A stretch of DNA of 64,000 nt from Nocardiopsis sp. TSRI0078 (GTDB taxonomy: Bacteria; Actinomycetota; Actinomycetes; Streptosporangiales; Streptosporangiaceae), in the NCBI RefSeq assembly GCF_001905145.1, contig NZ_LWLB01000023.1:248001-312000 (forward strand). The letters run 5' to 3'. The stretch's first letter is position 1; each line of letters begins with the position of its first letter. Under the pieces are notes generated by a model. The model saw only the letters and a program-made list of their open reading frames with translations, ran no database searches and was not told where the DNA came from. A program made the translations under genes and the position numbers. Below, piece after piece: positions 27,301-35,806 of the stretch.

Positions 27301-27940
27301 GGGGCAGGTCGTCCTCGCGCTGGAGCAGCAGGTCCAGCATCTTGTAGTTGGTGATGAGGATGTCCGGGCGCAGGCGGCGGATCTCCCCCCGGGAGGTGGC
27401 CACCCGGTCGTAGCCGGTGGCGGGGGTGTCACCGATGTACAGGCCCGCGGTGACCTGGGACAGGGCGGGGTCGGCGAGGTAGTCGTCGAGACGACCGGCC
27501 TGGTCGGTGGCCAGGGCGTTCATCGGGTACAGCAGGATCGCCTTGACGCCCTGCCCGCCCTCGGCGCGGGCGCGGCGGCAGTGGTCCAGGACCGGGACGA
27601 GGAAGGACTCGGTCTTGCCGGAGCCGGTCCCGGTGGTGATGAGGGTGGGTTCGGGGGACGTGTCCAGGGAGGACAGCCGCTCGAAGGCCCTGGCCTGGTG
27701 CAGGAAGGGCCTGAACCCGGCCGGGTACCACTCCAGGTGCCGCTGCCACCCGTCGCCGGACCTGCGGAAGGGCGTGCGCACGCGCAGGTAGGGGCCGCGG
27801 AAGATGCCCTGGTCCGGGTCGTTGAAGAAGGACTCCAGACCTTCGCGGACGGGTTCGTCGGCGAGGGCGAAGGTGGTGGACAGGTACTGGGTGATGTTCC
27901 GGCGCACCTCGGCTGCGGCGAGGGTGGGCTGCATGCTCAT
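21347..27940 (-). CDS. Giant DEAD/DEAH helicase with DUF1998 and C-terminal nuclease-like domain (DruE-like)
   Basis: At 2197 residues this is the largest protein in the window. Near the N-terminus is a superfamily-2 helicase: Walker A GTGSGKT at 104-110, DEFHTYDGAQGTD at about 227 and the second lobe TPTLELGIDIGDLSAVILG through QRAGRAGRRSG at about 1035-1070. A cysteine cluster of the DUF1998 type lies near 1650 (ECGCGDSVGGRAACHRCLLA). Around 1750-1830 there is a nuclease-like module (GGTRPDVVF, then VAVYLDGYRYHASPS, then ITVFQLTWDDID) that resembles DUF559/Vsr-type endonucleases. Size, helicase type and DUF1998 match DruE, the signature protein of Druantia defence. It overlaps the drmMI stop by 4 bp and is followed after 4 bp by the UvrD-like gene. 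The DruE identity is a proposal; MrfA-like repair helicases share part of the architecture. Confidence 0.75.
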   Translation of the reverse strand: MSMQPTLAAAEVRRNITQYLSTTFALADEPVREGLESFFNDPDQGIFRGPYLRVRTPFRRSGDGWQRHLEWYPAGFRPFLHQARAFERLSSLDTSPEPTLITTGTGSGKTESFLVPVLDHCRRARAEGGQGVKAILLYPMNALATDQAGRLDDYLADPALSQVTAGLYIGDTPATGYDRVATSRGEIRRLRPDILITNYKMLDLLLQREDDLPLWQGSELTYVVVDEFHTYDGAQGTDVAMLLRRLSAATGQARPGRPLGGICPVATSATLGQDDGGDGSGAAIREVAAIVFATEFGPDAVVGEDRLSIDEFMGGLEYELPVPNPVRVANLPAPHGDPDRMGPIMAAFTGRDDLTPRELGRVLRGHILTKAILEILDGSVRSQDEILEHLPKNGAYEWGRTLRSSPELTAEALSRYVALLSTARDPDVPEDQRQQPLVTVEAHLWVRAISQLLRAVSDRAAFTWHGQSPPSQDGHTTTGTLGRSHLPAVYCRHCGRSGWAAVSPESTPHDLISAPEKVYRTAVTEKRRLRPFMHATLKEAMESTSDHAVLVLNSSGTHVRPVGPRDIAAYDAGELDGVFVHADLRHDSEAFRAAENDRCPVCDADQGTRFLGSGLAALASVAVTELFTGGQLTHDGDKPKTLVFSDSVQDAAHRAGFVSNRSYTFSARSLLTSSLEDDGTPKDLNDLIADTVRRAEDPAYLACVVPPDLHDQKGIDELLAGESTGTVRQWTMVGERLAFTAVLELGLRSRQGRTLELTRTAVARVRLDDPDRTAALARDLLRHSSEALTGLPDLRVFRGYLRGLLERIRTRGGISHHWLQKWIHNAGTSRYGAIWGKRPDGMPAFPKPRGGAALPAPRFLLDRAKNGSEFDSIAGKGTWYQDWTTRCLGMPADAATRYLGRLLDLLHDEGVVSRFATQDNATRVYGLTPGHIQVSRIADDEVTKAGLICPVCHWRQTVHTDDQPDWEGARCPRYRCSGALGLDEDVRFRNDYYRRLYGRTQPFRVTTAEHTGQLTRAQRERVEEAFTRGARYTDPNVLSATPTLELGIDIGDLSAVILGSLPHGPANYVQRAGRAGRRSGNALLLTLVGRRARERYYLQEPRDMIAGRIEPPGSFPSAVEILRRQYVAHLLDLAARGHLPGVSALPRRAADLFGDLGWLRGFVPSAQAHGPRLVEDFLALFTGAGQGVDDDAAAQLRDFAQRGVGDKIEAVELAWAERLDELRERVANVGRTIDDLLDTDPEQKQRKRALRAERFAVQRRIGEIGRTSAHGALVEYGVLPNYSLIDTATELEATLVWDEEGPDGDRVHRSEVREYTRPARVALTEFAPGNHYYVRGFQHTVDGLDIGSRNRQAFHPWRICPGCGFVRTSEAETDTSPCPRCGNTFIGDRSCLHQVLEPTRVHARDRRDDALIRDDHDDRRREFYETTTTVDIPQDRIESGAWRHHKQAFGVEFTRAATVRHFNLGRQRARGTDAGRISFAGEQVDVNPFHVCRSCGGATPGEPKEAVSDLLGSRYDSSRSYHRPWCPQRRGDAVDHVPLILAHTLRTEALRILLPVATVHTVERMVSFKAALMAGFARVYGGALDHLDAVVATMPDSQTGHQRRYLVVYDTLPGGSGYLNLRSSGAEGIHKVLTNAREALRECGCGDSVGGRAACHRCLLAHVRDQEFPFADRNTAQEMLDDLLDDWRTATVAHTGLISLWDQVESELEGRFLGALERWAAQGGSSRSFRREGQERGRKKAVLRLDTPEHGVISWEVVLQNTIGGTRPDVVFRRLDSEGQQVAVYLDGYRYHASPSRNRIAGDAAKRARLRAHGITVFQLTWDDIDFLEEKKTFHDPVWRPYGPKGRMAAQQMFGKGDPKELENLVWTSPARTLLAYLTDPDQRVWGGRAAAAVAGIAGARKTEKTNGTGVALAPHMTSLLRGEPLPPPASGGECLVMRGRDDAGCQVVALLSKATKSVTGLTVLDDREKTVAADTEAHKRRWKAWLYWGNLVQFLPAQQGDGAQIALTELDSFDAVVLRALGGDSLDESIARRPLDEAEREELFGDTLVSARLDRTLPGQTPGLVVATPESLHGDQENLIPEWEETLDLVDTDAPGLRALAEGLARAGAPLPEVGYELDGGLWPAELAWVEQRVAVVLPADLVGAEERERGDAAFAEQGWRAREATGWELPELLSILASSADRPPAAAVTTTRRQR

Positions 27941-30900
27941 GCCTTCCCGGGCGCGGACTCAGACCTGGGCGTCGGGTCGGTCCAGGTTCCGTCGCGCCTG
28001 GCGCGTTCGACTATCTCGGTGAAGTGGGCGTGGGCCTGGTAGTACTCCCGCTCACGGTCGGCCTCGTGGAAGGGCGCGGAGTAGCCCTCCGGGGGCGTGT
28101 TCGTGGGGTCTTCCGGGTCCAGGAACTTCTGGAGGTGGAGGTAGTCCTCCTTGGTCTGCCCGTAGCCGTAGGTGTTGTGGTTCTTCGCGATCTTGCGGCC
28201 GTTCGCGTCGAACCACGTCTCGGCCTCGTAGTCATGCAGGACGGGAAAGCGGGAGCGGTAGACGACGGCGAGCTGGTCAGCGGTGATCCCGAGCCACACC
28301 GAGACGAGGGCGTCGAGTTCGACCAGGGCCGCGCGGCGCTCGCGCTCGGTGCGCAGGGGTGAGGCGTACTCCCACTCGGGGCCGACCTCCCCCAGAGGAG
28401 CGAGGTCCTCCCAGTCCACGGCCCAGGCCTGCTCCCGCCAGGAGTCGTCGTAGAGCTCCGACCACAGGGGCGCGTAGGCGTTGGCGAGGCAGTTCAGGCG
28501 CATGGTACGCACGAGGAGAGCGGTTTCGAGGGGATGCCCAGGAGTGGGTGCAGGCATCTTGGGAGCCTCGCCCTGCTGCAAGTCAGCCCTACCAGTGATG
28601 CGCAACAGGTAGTCCAAGGGCAGTGAAGCCCAGAACCCCGCGTTCAGCACGGTGGTCCGGTTGTCCTTGACCCACATCGAGTGGACCGCATTGACATGGG
28701 CGGGCCCCGGTGGGATCAGCGCCGCAAACAGGCTTCGCTCGTTGGCCAGGGGGATCATGCGCCGCCATGCCAAACGGAAGTACTCGGTGTAACGCTTTCC
28801 GTTCCACACGTCCTGAGCGGCCAGGTACTCGTCCACGTCACAAGCACGCTCATAGTTGGTCACGGGAACCGCGTCTTCAGGCAGGGCCCGAAGATCCCAC
28901 GCTGACCAGTCCTTGTTGCTCTTACAAGGAATATTTGGCTTCTTGCTGAAGAGATTTCCCTGCGAAAAATGAGGACCCTGGATGATGGCATCTCTGAGGC
29001 GCGATGGCTGCACCGTCCCCCAAGAAATCAAACCATCCCTTTTCGCCCCCATTTCATGGTAACCACTAGAAATCAGTGGACCATCGCCCCCAAGACGCAC
29101 GACAGACCTCGAAAACGCATCGATAGCACCTGCCTCAGCATTGCTCACGGGATACAACAATGGAACAGAAAGCAAATCTTCTTGACCAGTCAACTTCCCC
29201 CACCGGAGCAACACACTCTTGTCCACATGCACTAGTCGCTCACGATGCGGGCGAACATCCCAGGTGCCGTCGTGCTTTACACCTGGAATATCACCAGCTC
29301 CATCATGCCCAAGAGAACCAAGGAAGGTTTCCGCACCATAGAGGAAGCTCGCGGAAACAAACTTAGGATCTGCAGAATGGGCATAGATATTTACGGAAAA
29401 ATAGGTCTGATTATGAACATCGGAAAAAAGCCTTCTCTCATTAGAGAAGTGCAAGTGAAATTTCATCCTCCGATAAGCGGCACCCCTCAGGGAGGCTTCT
29501 CTAATTCCAGACATATGGGAAACAGGGTGAATAAGGCCGACCACACCGATAGAACTCTCGTTCAGCCAGGTGCGACACATGAAGGCCCGATAAAGATCGG
29601 ACTGCGTTCCAACCAAAATAGGATACGTCGAAACATCAGACAGGAAATCACTGAGGCCCGAAACAGAAGCAAGCTCCTCAAGGAAGTAGTCACAGCTGCT
29701 TTCCGATTGGAGTTGAGAATTCTTCCTTTTCTTCTTTATTTCAACAGACGAACGCTCAACGAGCTTAAACCAAGGATCGTCTTCCGCGAGCACAGAGTCC
29801 TCATCCCAAGTGGGCCGCACCCACGGCGGGTTCCCCACCTGGATGTCGAAACCACCCCGGTTCTTGAACAGGTGGGCGAACTGGAGTTCCCAGTGGAAGA
29901 AACCGTGCCGCTTGGCCAGCTTCTCCACCATCCCCAGCCAGGGGAACTTTTCCGCCAGCCGGTACGGCTCGGTCATCCCCATGAACCCGGACAGGAGCTT
30001 CTCCTGCTGATCGAGTTCGGCGAGCGTGTCGATCTTCCCGCCGAACAGGGAGTCGTCGGGGATGTCGTGCGCGCCCAGCAGGGACTCGGCGAAAGTGAGC
30101 CACGCCTCCAGGTCAGCCAGGCTCACGCTGTCCCGCTGCTTGGCCTGGGAACCCGCGCCCGCGACGGTGACCTGCGAGGAACGATCCAGCCCCTTGTACA
30201 TCTCGTCGCTGCCGTCCAGCAGCCCGGCCTCCTGGACCGGCCAGAACCACAGCGCGCACCAGGCGTCCATGACCGTCTTCAGCCGCCAGTACGGCGTGCC
30301 CGTCTTCTTGAGCCGCTCCAGCACCTGCTCACGCGGGATGGCGTCCTGGGGCTGGTCGATCCAGTCGGCGCCGTAGACGTCGATCCGGCGGCTGATCTCC
30401 CTCTCGGAGAGCTCCAGCCTGCGGATAACCCACTGCCACAGGTACTCGGCCCGCCGGGACAGCGCCTGCAACCGCTTGAACTGCGTGCCCTTGGCCTTGC
30501 TGTCCTTGGGCCGCTTGCGCATCGCCTTGCGCCAGGCATTCAGCCTCGCCGTCTCGTCCGGGGCCAGGCTCCTGGCCTCCTTCTCCGAGGCCACGCTTCC
30601 CCACCCCTGGGCGGGCAGCAACCAGTGGTGGATGTACCCCTCGGGAATCTCCCCGTCCCGGAAGGGCACCTCCTTCGGGGCGCTCTTGAGCCACTCCCCC
30701 TTCTGCACCTCCCCCGGGGAGTAGAGCCGCCGCCCTGCCCCCACCAGCGAGTTGCCGCGCTGCAGGTGCAGACCGAACCACGGGTCCTGCAGACCCGGGT
30801 ACATCACGTTGAGCCACAGCGACACCTCCGCCAGCTCCACGGCGGTCTCGTTGAGGTCCACCCCGTAGGAGCGGTGCAGCGCGATGTAGGTCTTGACCTT

Positions 30901-32895
30901 CTGCAGCTCCTTGGCGTACCGCTCCGGGTCCAGCTCCTCGCCGCGCTCGGCCAGGGCCCGTTTCAGGTACTCGGCGGCGATCTGGTTGATCGCCTCGTTG
31001 AGGAAGGCCCCCGAGCCCAGGGCTGGCTCGCAGACGGTCCACTCCAGCAGCTCACGCGCCGGGGTGGTGCGCCCGTCCTGGTCCAGCCGCTCGCGCAGGG
31101 TCAGTTGCACGGTCAGGCGGGTCAGCGACTCGGGGGTGTAGTAGGAGGCGCTGGTCTCCCGGTCGCGTCCGGCCAGGCGGTACACGAACGCCCCCGGCCG
31201 GTACACCACCCGCTCGTCGGTGGGCTTGCCGTACTCGTCGGGGACCTTCACCCACACGTCGTCGGGGTAGTCGTCGACCTTGGAGTGCGGCACCAGCCAC
31301 GACCCGTCCTTGGGATCGCCGTTCTTGGCCGCCTCGTACAGGGTCTCCTCGGCGATCCGGCCGGTGTAGGACATCAGCCCCTCGTAGACCGCCCCCAGCT
31401 GGTTGATGCCGAGCTGGGCGTAGGAGATGAACCCGCCGCGCCCCTTCTTGCTGCCCCGGGACAGCATGAGCATGCGCAGCACCCTGTGCAGCGCCTCGTT
31501 GCGCAGCCGGGTGTCCAGGAGGCGCACCTCCCCCTCGTCGGGGTCGTCCTGCGGGTGCGGCAGGGACATACCGATGAGACTGGTGCGCTCGGGGTCGAAC
31601 AGGTCGGCCTTGAGCGGCTCGAAGCGCAGCCCCTCCCCCTCCGACAGTCCGGCGGCCTCGTCCTCGTCCAGCACGTACCCGCGCGGGTTGTGTCCCTTGT
31701 TGACCATGCGGAACAGCAGGTCCAGCGACTCGTACAGGTGGGTGCTGCGCCGGGCCTCCTCACCCAGCAGGTCGTCGACCACCAGGTCGCCCAGACGGGC
31801 CAGGCTGTACCCGCGTACGTACGCCTCGTCCTTGGCGGGCACCACGCCCAGCTCCGGGCGGGCCTCGGCGTAGAGCAGGAACAGGATCCGGTACAGGTAG
31901 CGCAGCGACTGGCGGGCCAGCTCCTCGGCGAAGTCCCGACCGGTGCGGGTGTCGACCTTGTGGGGGTCGACCCCCTGTTCGCGCAGTCGGACGAGTACCT
32001 CGTTGGCGATGATCTCCACCGACCGCTGCAGACCCTGGCGCAGCTCCTTGGAGACGCCGACCGCGTGCTGGTGGGAGGACTCCACCAGCTGGGCGAGCGC
32101 GTCCCCGCTGCCGTCCTGCGAGGGCAGCAGCGACTCCGCGCCCAGCAGCGCGGCGATGGTGCCCAGTTCGTCGGTGTCGTTGCGGCCCAGGGCGGTGTCC
32201 AGGCTCACGCCCAGGTAACGCCCCTCTCCCCACACCGTGCGGTCGGCCAGGACCGCCACTCCCCCGGCCAGGACCAGCACGTAGCGCAGTCCCTCCTCCC
32301 GGGCGAAGAGCCACGACACCAGCTTGGTGGCCGCCTCGACGCGTTCGCGGCCGCCCAGCTCCACGGGGTCCAGGAGCCGTCCGGCGCCGTCGGCGTCCAT
32401 GGCGGCGTCGACGTCGGGGGCCCAGCCGCACTCGATGGCGGCGACGGTGGGCTCGTGCAGGGCGAGGTGGACACCGACGGTGTCCTCGCCGTGCTCGAAG
32501 TGGGAGACGACGGGCTCGTCCTTGGGGGTGTACCCCAGGGCGGTGAGCAGCTCACGGTGCAGCCCGTGCAGGCGTTCGCGGTAGGCGTCGGCCTCGCCCG
32601 GGCGCGTTCCCGCACCCTCCCGGACCCGTTCGACGTGGTCGGCGAAGGCGGGACGATCGTCGAAGTAGCGCGAGCGGAGCCTGCGCAGTCCGGCGCGCGG
32701 GGTGACCGTCCGCAGGCGCCGTTCCTCCTCACCGGCCCTCTCGTTCTGCTTGGCGACGGCGACGCGTTTGGTCTCGGCGGCCTCCCGCTCCCCCCACTCC
32801 TTGAAAACGCCCTTCCTCAGGGTCTTGGGCAGGACCTCGGCGAGGTAGTGGTCGGAGAAGTACTCGCCCCGGTTGACCAGGGAGTCGTAACCCAT
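27937..32895 (-). CDS. drmMI: DISARM DNA adenine-N6 methyltransferase DrmMI
   Basis: The 1652-residue protein is a large Eco57I/PglX-type methyltransferase. Motif I, EPALGSGAFLNEA, is near residue 625, and the catalytic NPPW motif (QVGNPPWVRPTW) is near 1020. The region after NPPW, about residues 1030-1365, is the expected target-recognition part and has much lower G+C than the rest. Its ends (LVNRGEYFSDHYLAEVLPK at the start, NHNTYGYGQTKEDYLHLQKF late) fit the class 1 DISARM methylase better than BREX PglX, and no BREX partners (PglZ, BrxC) are present. It modifies host DNA at N6-adenine so that the system can tell self from foreign. It lies 2 bp after drmD and overlaps the DruE-like gene by 4 bp. 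Confidence 0.8.
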   Translation of the reverse strand: MGYDSLVNRGEYFSDHYLAEVLPKTLRKGVFKEWGEREAAETKRVAVAKQNERAGEEERRLRTVTPRAGLRRLRSRYFDDRPAFADHVERVREGAGTRPGEADAYRERLHGLHRELLTALGYTPKDEPVVSHFEHGEDTVGVHLALHEPTVAAIECGWAPDVDAAMDADGAGRLLDPVELGGRERVEAATKLVSWLFAREEGLRYVLVLAGGVAVLADRTVWGEGRYLGVSLDTALGRNDTDELGTIAALLGAESLLPSQDGSGDALAQLVESSHQHAVGVSKELRQGLQRSVEIIANEVLVRLREQGVDPHKVDTRTGRDFAEELARQSLRYLYRILFLLYAEARPELGVVPAKDEAYVRGYSLARLGDLVVDDLLGEEARRSTHLYESLDLLFRMVNKGHNPRGYVLDEDEAAGLSEGEGLRFEPLKADLFDPERTSLIGMSLPHPQDDPDEGEVRLLDTRLRNEALHRVLRMLMLSRGSKKGRGGFISYAQLGINQLGAVYEGLMSYTGRIAEETLYEAAKNGDPKDGSWLVPHSKVDDYPDDVWVKVPDEYGKPTDERVVYRPGAFVYRLAGRDRETSASYYTPESLTRLTVQLTLRERLDQDGRTTPARELLEWTVCEPALGSGAFLNEAINQIAAEYLKRALAERGEELDPERYAKELQKVKTYIALHRSYGVDLNETAVELAEVSLWLNVMYPGLQDPWFGLHLQRGNSLVGAGRRLYSPGEVQKGEWLKSAPKEVPFRDGEIPEGYIHHWLLPAQGWGSVASEKEARSLAPDETARLNAWRKAMRKRPKDSKAKGTQFKRLQALSRRAEYLWQWVIRRLELSEREISRRIDVYGADWIDQPQDAIPREQVLERLKKTGTPYWRLKTVMDAWCALWFWPVQEAGLLDGSDEMYKGLDRSSQVTVAGAGSQAKQRDSVSLADLEAWLTFAESLLGAHDIPDDSLFGGKIDTLAELDQQEKLLSGFMGMTEPYRLAEKFPWLGMVEKLAKRHGFFHWELQFAHLFKNRGGFDIQVGNPPWVRPTWDEDSVLAEDDPWFKLVERSSVEIKKKRKNSQLQSESSCDYFLEELASVSGLSDFLSDVSTYPILVGTQSDLYRAFMCRTWLNESSIGVVGLIHPVSHMSGIREASLRGAAYRRMKFHLHFSNERRLFSDVHNQTYFSVNIYAHSADPKFVSASFLYGAETFLGSLGHDGAGDIPGVKHDGTWDVRPHRERLVHVDKSVLLRWGKLTGQEDLLSVPLLYPVSNAEAGAIDAFSRSVVRLGGDGPLISSGYHEMGAKRDGLISWGTVQPSRLRDAIIQGPHFSQGNLFSKKPNIPCKSNKDWSAWDLRALPEDAVPVTNYERACDVDEYLAAQDVWNGKRYTEYFRLAWRRMIPLANERSLFAALIPPGPAHVNAVHSMWVKDNRTTVLNAGFWASLPLDYLLRITGRADLQQGEAPKMPAPTPGHPLETALLVRTMRLNCLANAYAPLWSELYDDSWREQAWAVDWEDLAPLGEVGPEWEYASPLRTERERRAALVELDALVSVWLGITADQLAVVYRSRFPVLHDYEAETWFDANGRKIAKNHNTYGYGQTKEDYLHLQKFLDPEDPTNTPPEGYSAPFHEADREREYYQAHAHFTEIVERARRDGTWTDPTPRSESAPGKA
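28830..29800. other. Low-G+C block inside drmMI (probable exchanged target-recognition region)
   Basis: Between about 28,830 and 29,800 the base composition drops sharply; for example the 60 bases from 29,341 contain 26 G or C (43%), compared with 65-75% on both sides. The reading frame of drmMI continues through it without interruption. The edges fall just downstream of the NPPW motif and before the conserved C-terminal part, exactly where target-recognition domains sit in this methylase type. Replacement of this piece by recombination from a lower-GC relative would change DNA specificity while keeping the enzyme intact. Edges are estimated by eye. Confidence 0.75.
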
Positions 32896-32897
32896 GC

Positions 32898-35759
32898 TCA
32901 GTTTCCACCCTTCACCACGGCCAGGACACGCAGCAGGGGTTCCCCGGCGGTCCGCATCTGCTCCATCAACCTGCGCTGCTGCTCGGCGGTGTCACGCACC
33001 TCGTCACTCTTCCCGCCGCCCTGCGTGACCTGGGCCAGCCCCTCCAGGGCGAGCTGTTCCCACTTCTGGACGCGCTGTCGAGGTTCCTCCAGGTCCGCCT
33101 CGATCCCGGCGGTGTAGGCGTCCTTGCGTTCCTCCAGGTGGACCGCGGCGGCCCGGACCGCGTCGGGGACGAGCCGCTGGAGGTCGGCCAGGTCACCGCC
33201 CTGGCCCGTGTTGACCATGTCGGGGCCGACCCCCGCGCGTTCCAGGACCTCGAACATGTCCTCCACCCGCGGGGTGTCGGGCAGCCCGGTGACCGCCATC
33301 CACTCCACGACGGTGGGCTGGCCGAGCGCGTTGGAGTAGGTGCCCTGGACCAGGAAGACGGGGGCGTCGACCCGCCCGTGTAGGACGGGGGCCTGGCCGC
33401 GGGGCATCCGCACCTGGATCTTGTCGACCAGCCACTCCACGAGCGGGTGCAGGTCGGTGACATATCCGGTGTCGGGCCAGGTGGTCTTGGTGGCGCGGGC
33501 CTCGTCGAGCCTGTTCTGCGCGTGCTCGCGGTCGAAGGTCACCCGCAGGCGCTCCCTCACCCCGTGGGTGCGCAGGTAGTCGGCGGGCAGGGCCTTGAGG
33601 CGCTGCCTGAGGTCGGCGGGCGGGGCGAAGGCGACGATCCTGTCGTCACCGTCCAGGTCGATCCCCTCACCCACGGTGTGCAGGGCGGTACGTACGAACT
33701 GCTCGGTGGAGTCGAACAGGCGTGGGACGGGGGCGGTCTCCGGCGGGTCCGCATCGTCGTCGACGCCGAAGTCCCCGAAGAACACCTCCCCCGCCCAGAC
33801 GTCGTCCTGGTCCTCCTGCCGGGACCTGTCGATGGACTCCTCGACGGTGCGCTCCTCCAGCAGGTCCAGGACGAGGCGGTCCTCCTCCTTCTGGGCGCTG
33901 TACAGACCGGACTCGGCCTCGGCCGTGCCCAGCCGCTGGTGTACCTCGGCCTCCTTGTCGAGGAGCTTCTCGGCGACGGTGGTGTCGTCCTTGGCCCCGT
34001 CGGTGGCGGAGGTGAGGATGAGCGCGCGGAACTGCGGCTGGTGTTCCTGCCCGTAGCGGTCGATGCGACCGTTGCGCTGTTCGATGCGGATCAGGGACCA
34101 GGGCAGGTCGTAGTGGACGATGTGGTGACACTGGCGGTGCAGGTTGACGCCCTCGGAGGCCACGTCGCCGGTGACCAGGACCCGGACTCTGCTGTCGGAC
34201 AGGGCGAAGTCGCTGATGACGCGGTGCTGTTCGGTGTCGGACATGCCGCCGTGCATCAGGGCGACCTGGTCGGGCTTGAGGCCGAGCTGTGCGGGCAGGG
34301 CCTGGTGCAGCCACTCCAGGGTGGGCACGGACTCGGAGAAGACCACGGCGCGGGTGGGGCTCTTCGCGCCCACGCCGATCTCCGTGAGCTGGTCCACCAA
34401 CCCCCGGAACTTGGCGGAGGTGGTGGTATCGATCTTCTCGGCCAGGGCCCTGAGGGTGGTCAGGGCGGCGAGCTCGCGCTGGTCCGCCGGGGCGGTGCCG
34501 GTTCCGGCCTGCCGGGCGTGCTTGCGTTCCAGTGTCCTGATCCGGTTCCCGGCGGTGGTGGCCAGGGCCCGGTGCGAGGACAGGAAGGCCTTGAGGAGGG
34601 TGTAGGGGAACAGCCGCCGTTCCCGGCCCACGACCGGTCCGCCCTCGCGGGTCTCACCGGCCAGCCACACCTGGGCGAACTCGGCGAACACCGCCTCCTC
34701 CGCGGGGGTGGCGTGTACCCGTACCGGGACCGACGGGCCGCGGTCGGGCCACTGGTCGCCCATCTCCGCCCGCACCTCGGGGTGCACCTTGGTGCGCCGG
34801 ATGTAGAGGTGCTCGATCTCCTGGGCGGTGTAGGAGCCGGGGTCGGCGATCGCGGCGGGGTCGAGCAGGTTGACCAGCTGGGCGAAGGACCGGGAGTCAC
34901 CGTTGTGCGGGGTGGCCGAGGCCAGCATCAGGGCGTCGGTCTGCCGGGAGAGCAGCCGGGCGAGCTTGTTGCGCAGGTTGCCCTCGTTGATGAGGTTGTG
35001 CGACTCGTCGATGACGACGGCGTCCCAGTACATGTTGCGCAGGTGTTGGCCGTACTTGCCCTGGTTCTTGAGGGTGTCGATGGAGATGATGGCCCGTTTG
35101 AAGTACAGGAACGGGTTGCGTCCGGCGGGGATGTCGCGCTGGATGCGTTCCAGGCCCACCGAGTCCAGGCGCACCAGCGGGATCGCGAAACGCGTCCACA
35201 GCTCCTGCTGGAACTGCTCCAGTACCTGCTGGGGTGTGACGACGAGGATGCGCTCGCCGCGGCCCCGGCGGATGAGCTCGGCCAGCAGCAGGCCGATCTC
35301 CAGGGTCTTTCCCAGGCCGACGACGTCGGCAATGAGCACGCGGGGACGCAGGGCCCGCAAAGCCAGTTCGGCGGGGCGCTGCTGGTAGACCTTCTCGTCC
35401 AGCAGGAACGTGCCGGTCATCGCCAGGCGGCGCTCGGACTGCGGTAGCGGGGTGCGGCGCAGGACCGACTCCAGGTACAGGCGGCTGTCGGCGTACCCGG
35501 AGGAGAGGTCGTGGACCAGCGTGGTCTCCTCCGGGCGCAGGGGCACCACCGTGTCGATACCGGTGAAGAAGACCGCGTCCTCGCCACGCACGAACTCCGA
35601 GACCCCCACCACCCGGAGCTGGTATCCGTCGTGCTCGGAGCCGGTGTGGGTGCAGGTCCGCACCATCCACTCGGCGTCGCGCACCACCACACGCGCCCCG
35701 GGGGCGTACGGGCTGGCCTCTGTCACGCCTTCCGCCAAGGAACGGCCCTCGCTCTCCAC
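32898..35759 (-). CDS. drmD: DISARM SNF2-like helicase DrmD
   Basis: The 953-residue protein is a SNF2/RapA-like superfamily-2 translocase. Walker A lies in the segment ADVVGLGKTLEIG (GLGKT at 148-152), DESHNL follows at 251-256, then SATPHNG, and the second lobe has ASEGVNLHRQCHHIVHYDLP and QRNGRIDRYGQ. A charged, helical C-terminal region follows. Gene order drmD-drmMI with 2-bp spacing is the class 1 DISARM arrangement. DrmD is thought to move along DNA and help the methylase or the restriction core. The start is GTG 35759 with GGGGAA upstream; it is the first gene of the minus-strand half of the island. Confidence 0.87.
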   Translation of the reverse strand: MESEGRSLAEGVTEASPYAPGARVVVRDAEWMVRTCTHTGSEHDGYQLRVVGVSEFVRGEDAVFFTGIDTVVPLRPEETTLVHDLSSGYADSRLYLESVLRRTPLPQSERRLAMTGTFLLDEKVYQQRPAELALRALRPRVLIADVVGLGKTLEIGLLLAELIRRGRGERILVVTPQQVLEQFQQELWTRFAIPLVRLDSVGLERIQRDIPAGRNPFLYFKRAIISIDTLKNQGKYGQHLRNMYWDAVVIDESHNLINEGNLRNKLARLLSRQTDALMLASATPHNGDSRSFAQLVNLLDPAAIADPGSYTAQEIEHLYIRRTKVHPEVRAEMGDQWPDRGPSVPVRVHATPAEEAVFAEFAQVWLAGETREGGPVVGRERRLFPYTLLKAFLSSHRALATTAGNRIRTLERKHARQAGTGTAPADQRELAALTTLRALAEKIDTTTSAKFRGLVDQLTEIGVGAKSPTRAVVFSESVPTLEWLHQALPAQLGLKPDQVALMHGGMSDTEQHRVISDFALSDSRVRVLVTGDVASEGVNLHRQCHHIVHYDLPWSLIRIEQRNGRIDRYGQEHQPQFRALILTSATDGAKDDTTVAEKLLDKEAEVHQRLGTAEAESGLYSAQKEEDRLVLDLLEERTVEESIDRSRQEDQDDVWAGEVFFGDFGVDDDADPPETAPVPRLFDSTEQFVRTALHTVGEGIDLDGDDRIVAFAPPADLRQRLKALPADYLRTHGVRERLRVTFDREHAQNRLDEARATKTTWPDTGYVTDLHPLVEWLVDKIQVRMPRGQAPVLHGRVDAPVFLVQGTYSNALGQPTVVEWMAVTGLPDTPRVEDMFEVLERAGVGPDMVNTGQGGDLADLQRLVPDAVRAAAVHLEERKDAYTAGIEADLEEPRQRVQKWEQLALEGLAQVTQGGGKSDEVRDTAEQQRRLMEQMRTAGEPLLRVLAVVKGGN

Positions 35760-35806
35760 AGTGTTCCCCGGTGTGTTCCACCGGTGTGCTCTTGTCAGGT
35801 CTCACG

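Noticed and set aside
26183..28042. A 619-codon plus-strand frame
   Set aside because: Shadow of the N-terminal helicase region of the DUF1998 protein; no domain-like content.
29245..33117. A 1290-codon open frame on the plus strand
   Set aside because: Antisense to drmMI; Leu/Gly/Val-rich without motifs, while the minus strand has SAM and NPPW motifs.
33447..35447. A 666-codon plus-strand frame
   Set aside because: Shadow of drmD; the SNF2 motifs are on the minus strand.
27937..35759. BREX assignment for the methylase and helicase
   Set aside because: PglX-type methylases occur in BREX, but PglZ, BrxA/B/C/L and PglW are absent, while DrmA, DrmB and DrmD are present, so DISARM fits better.
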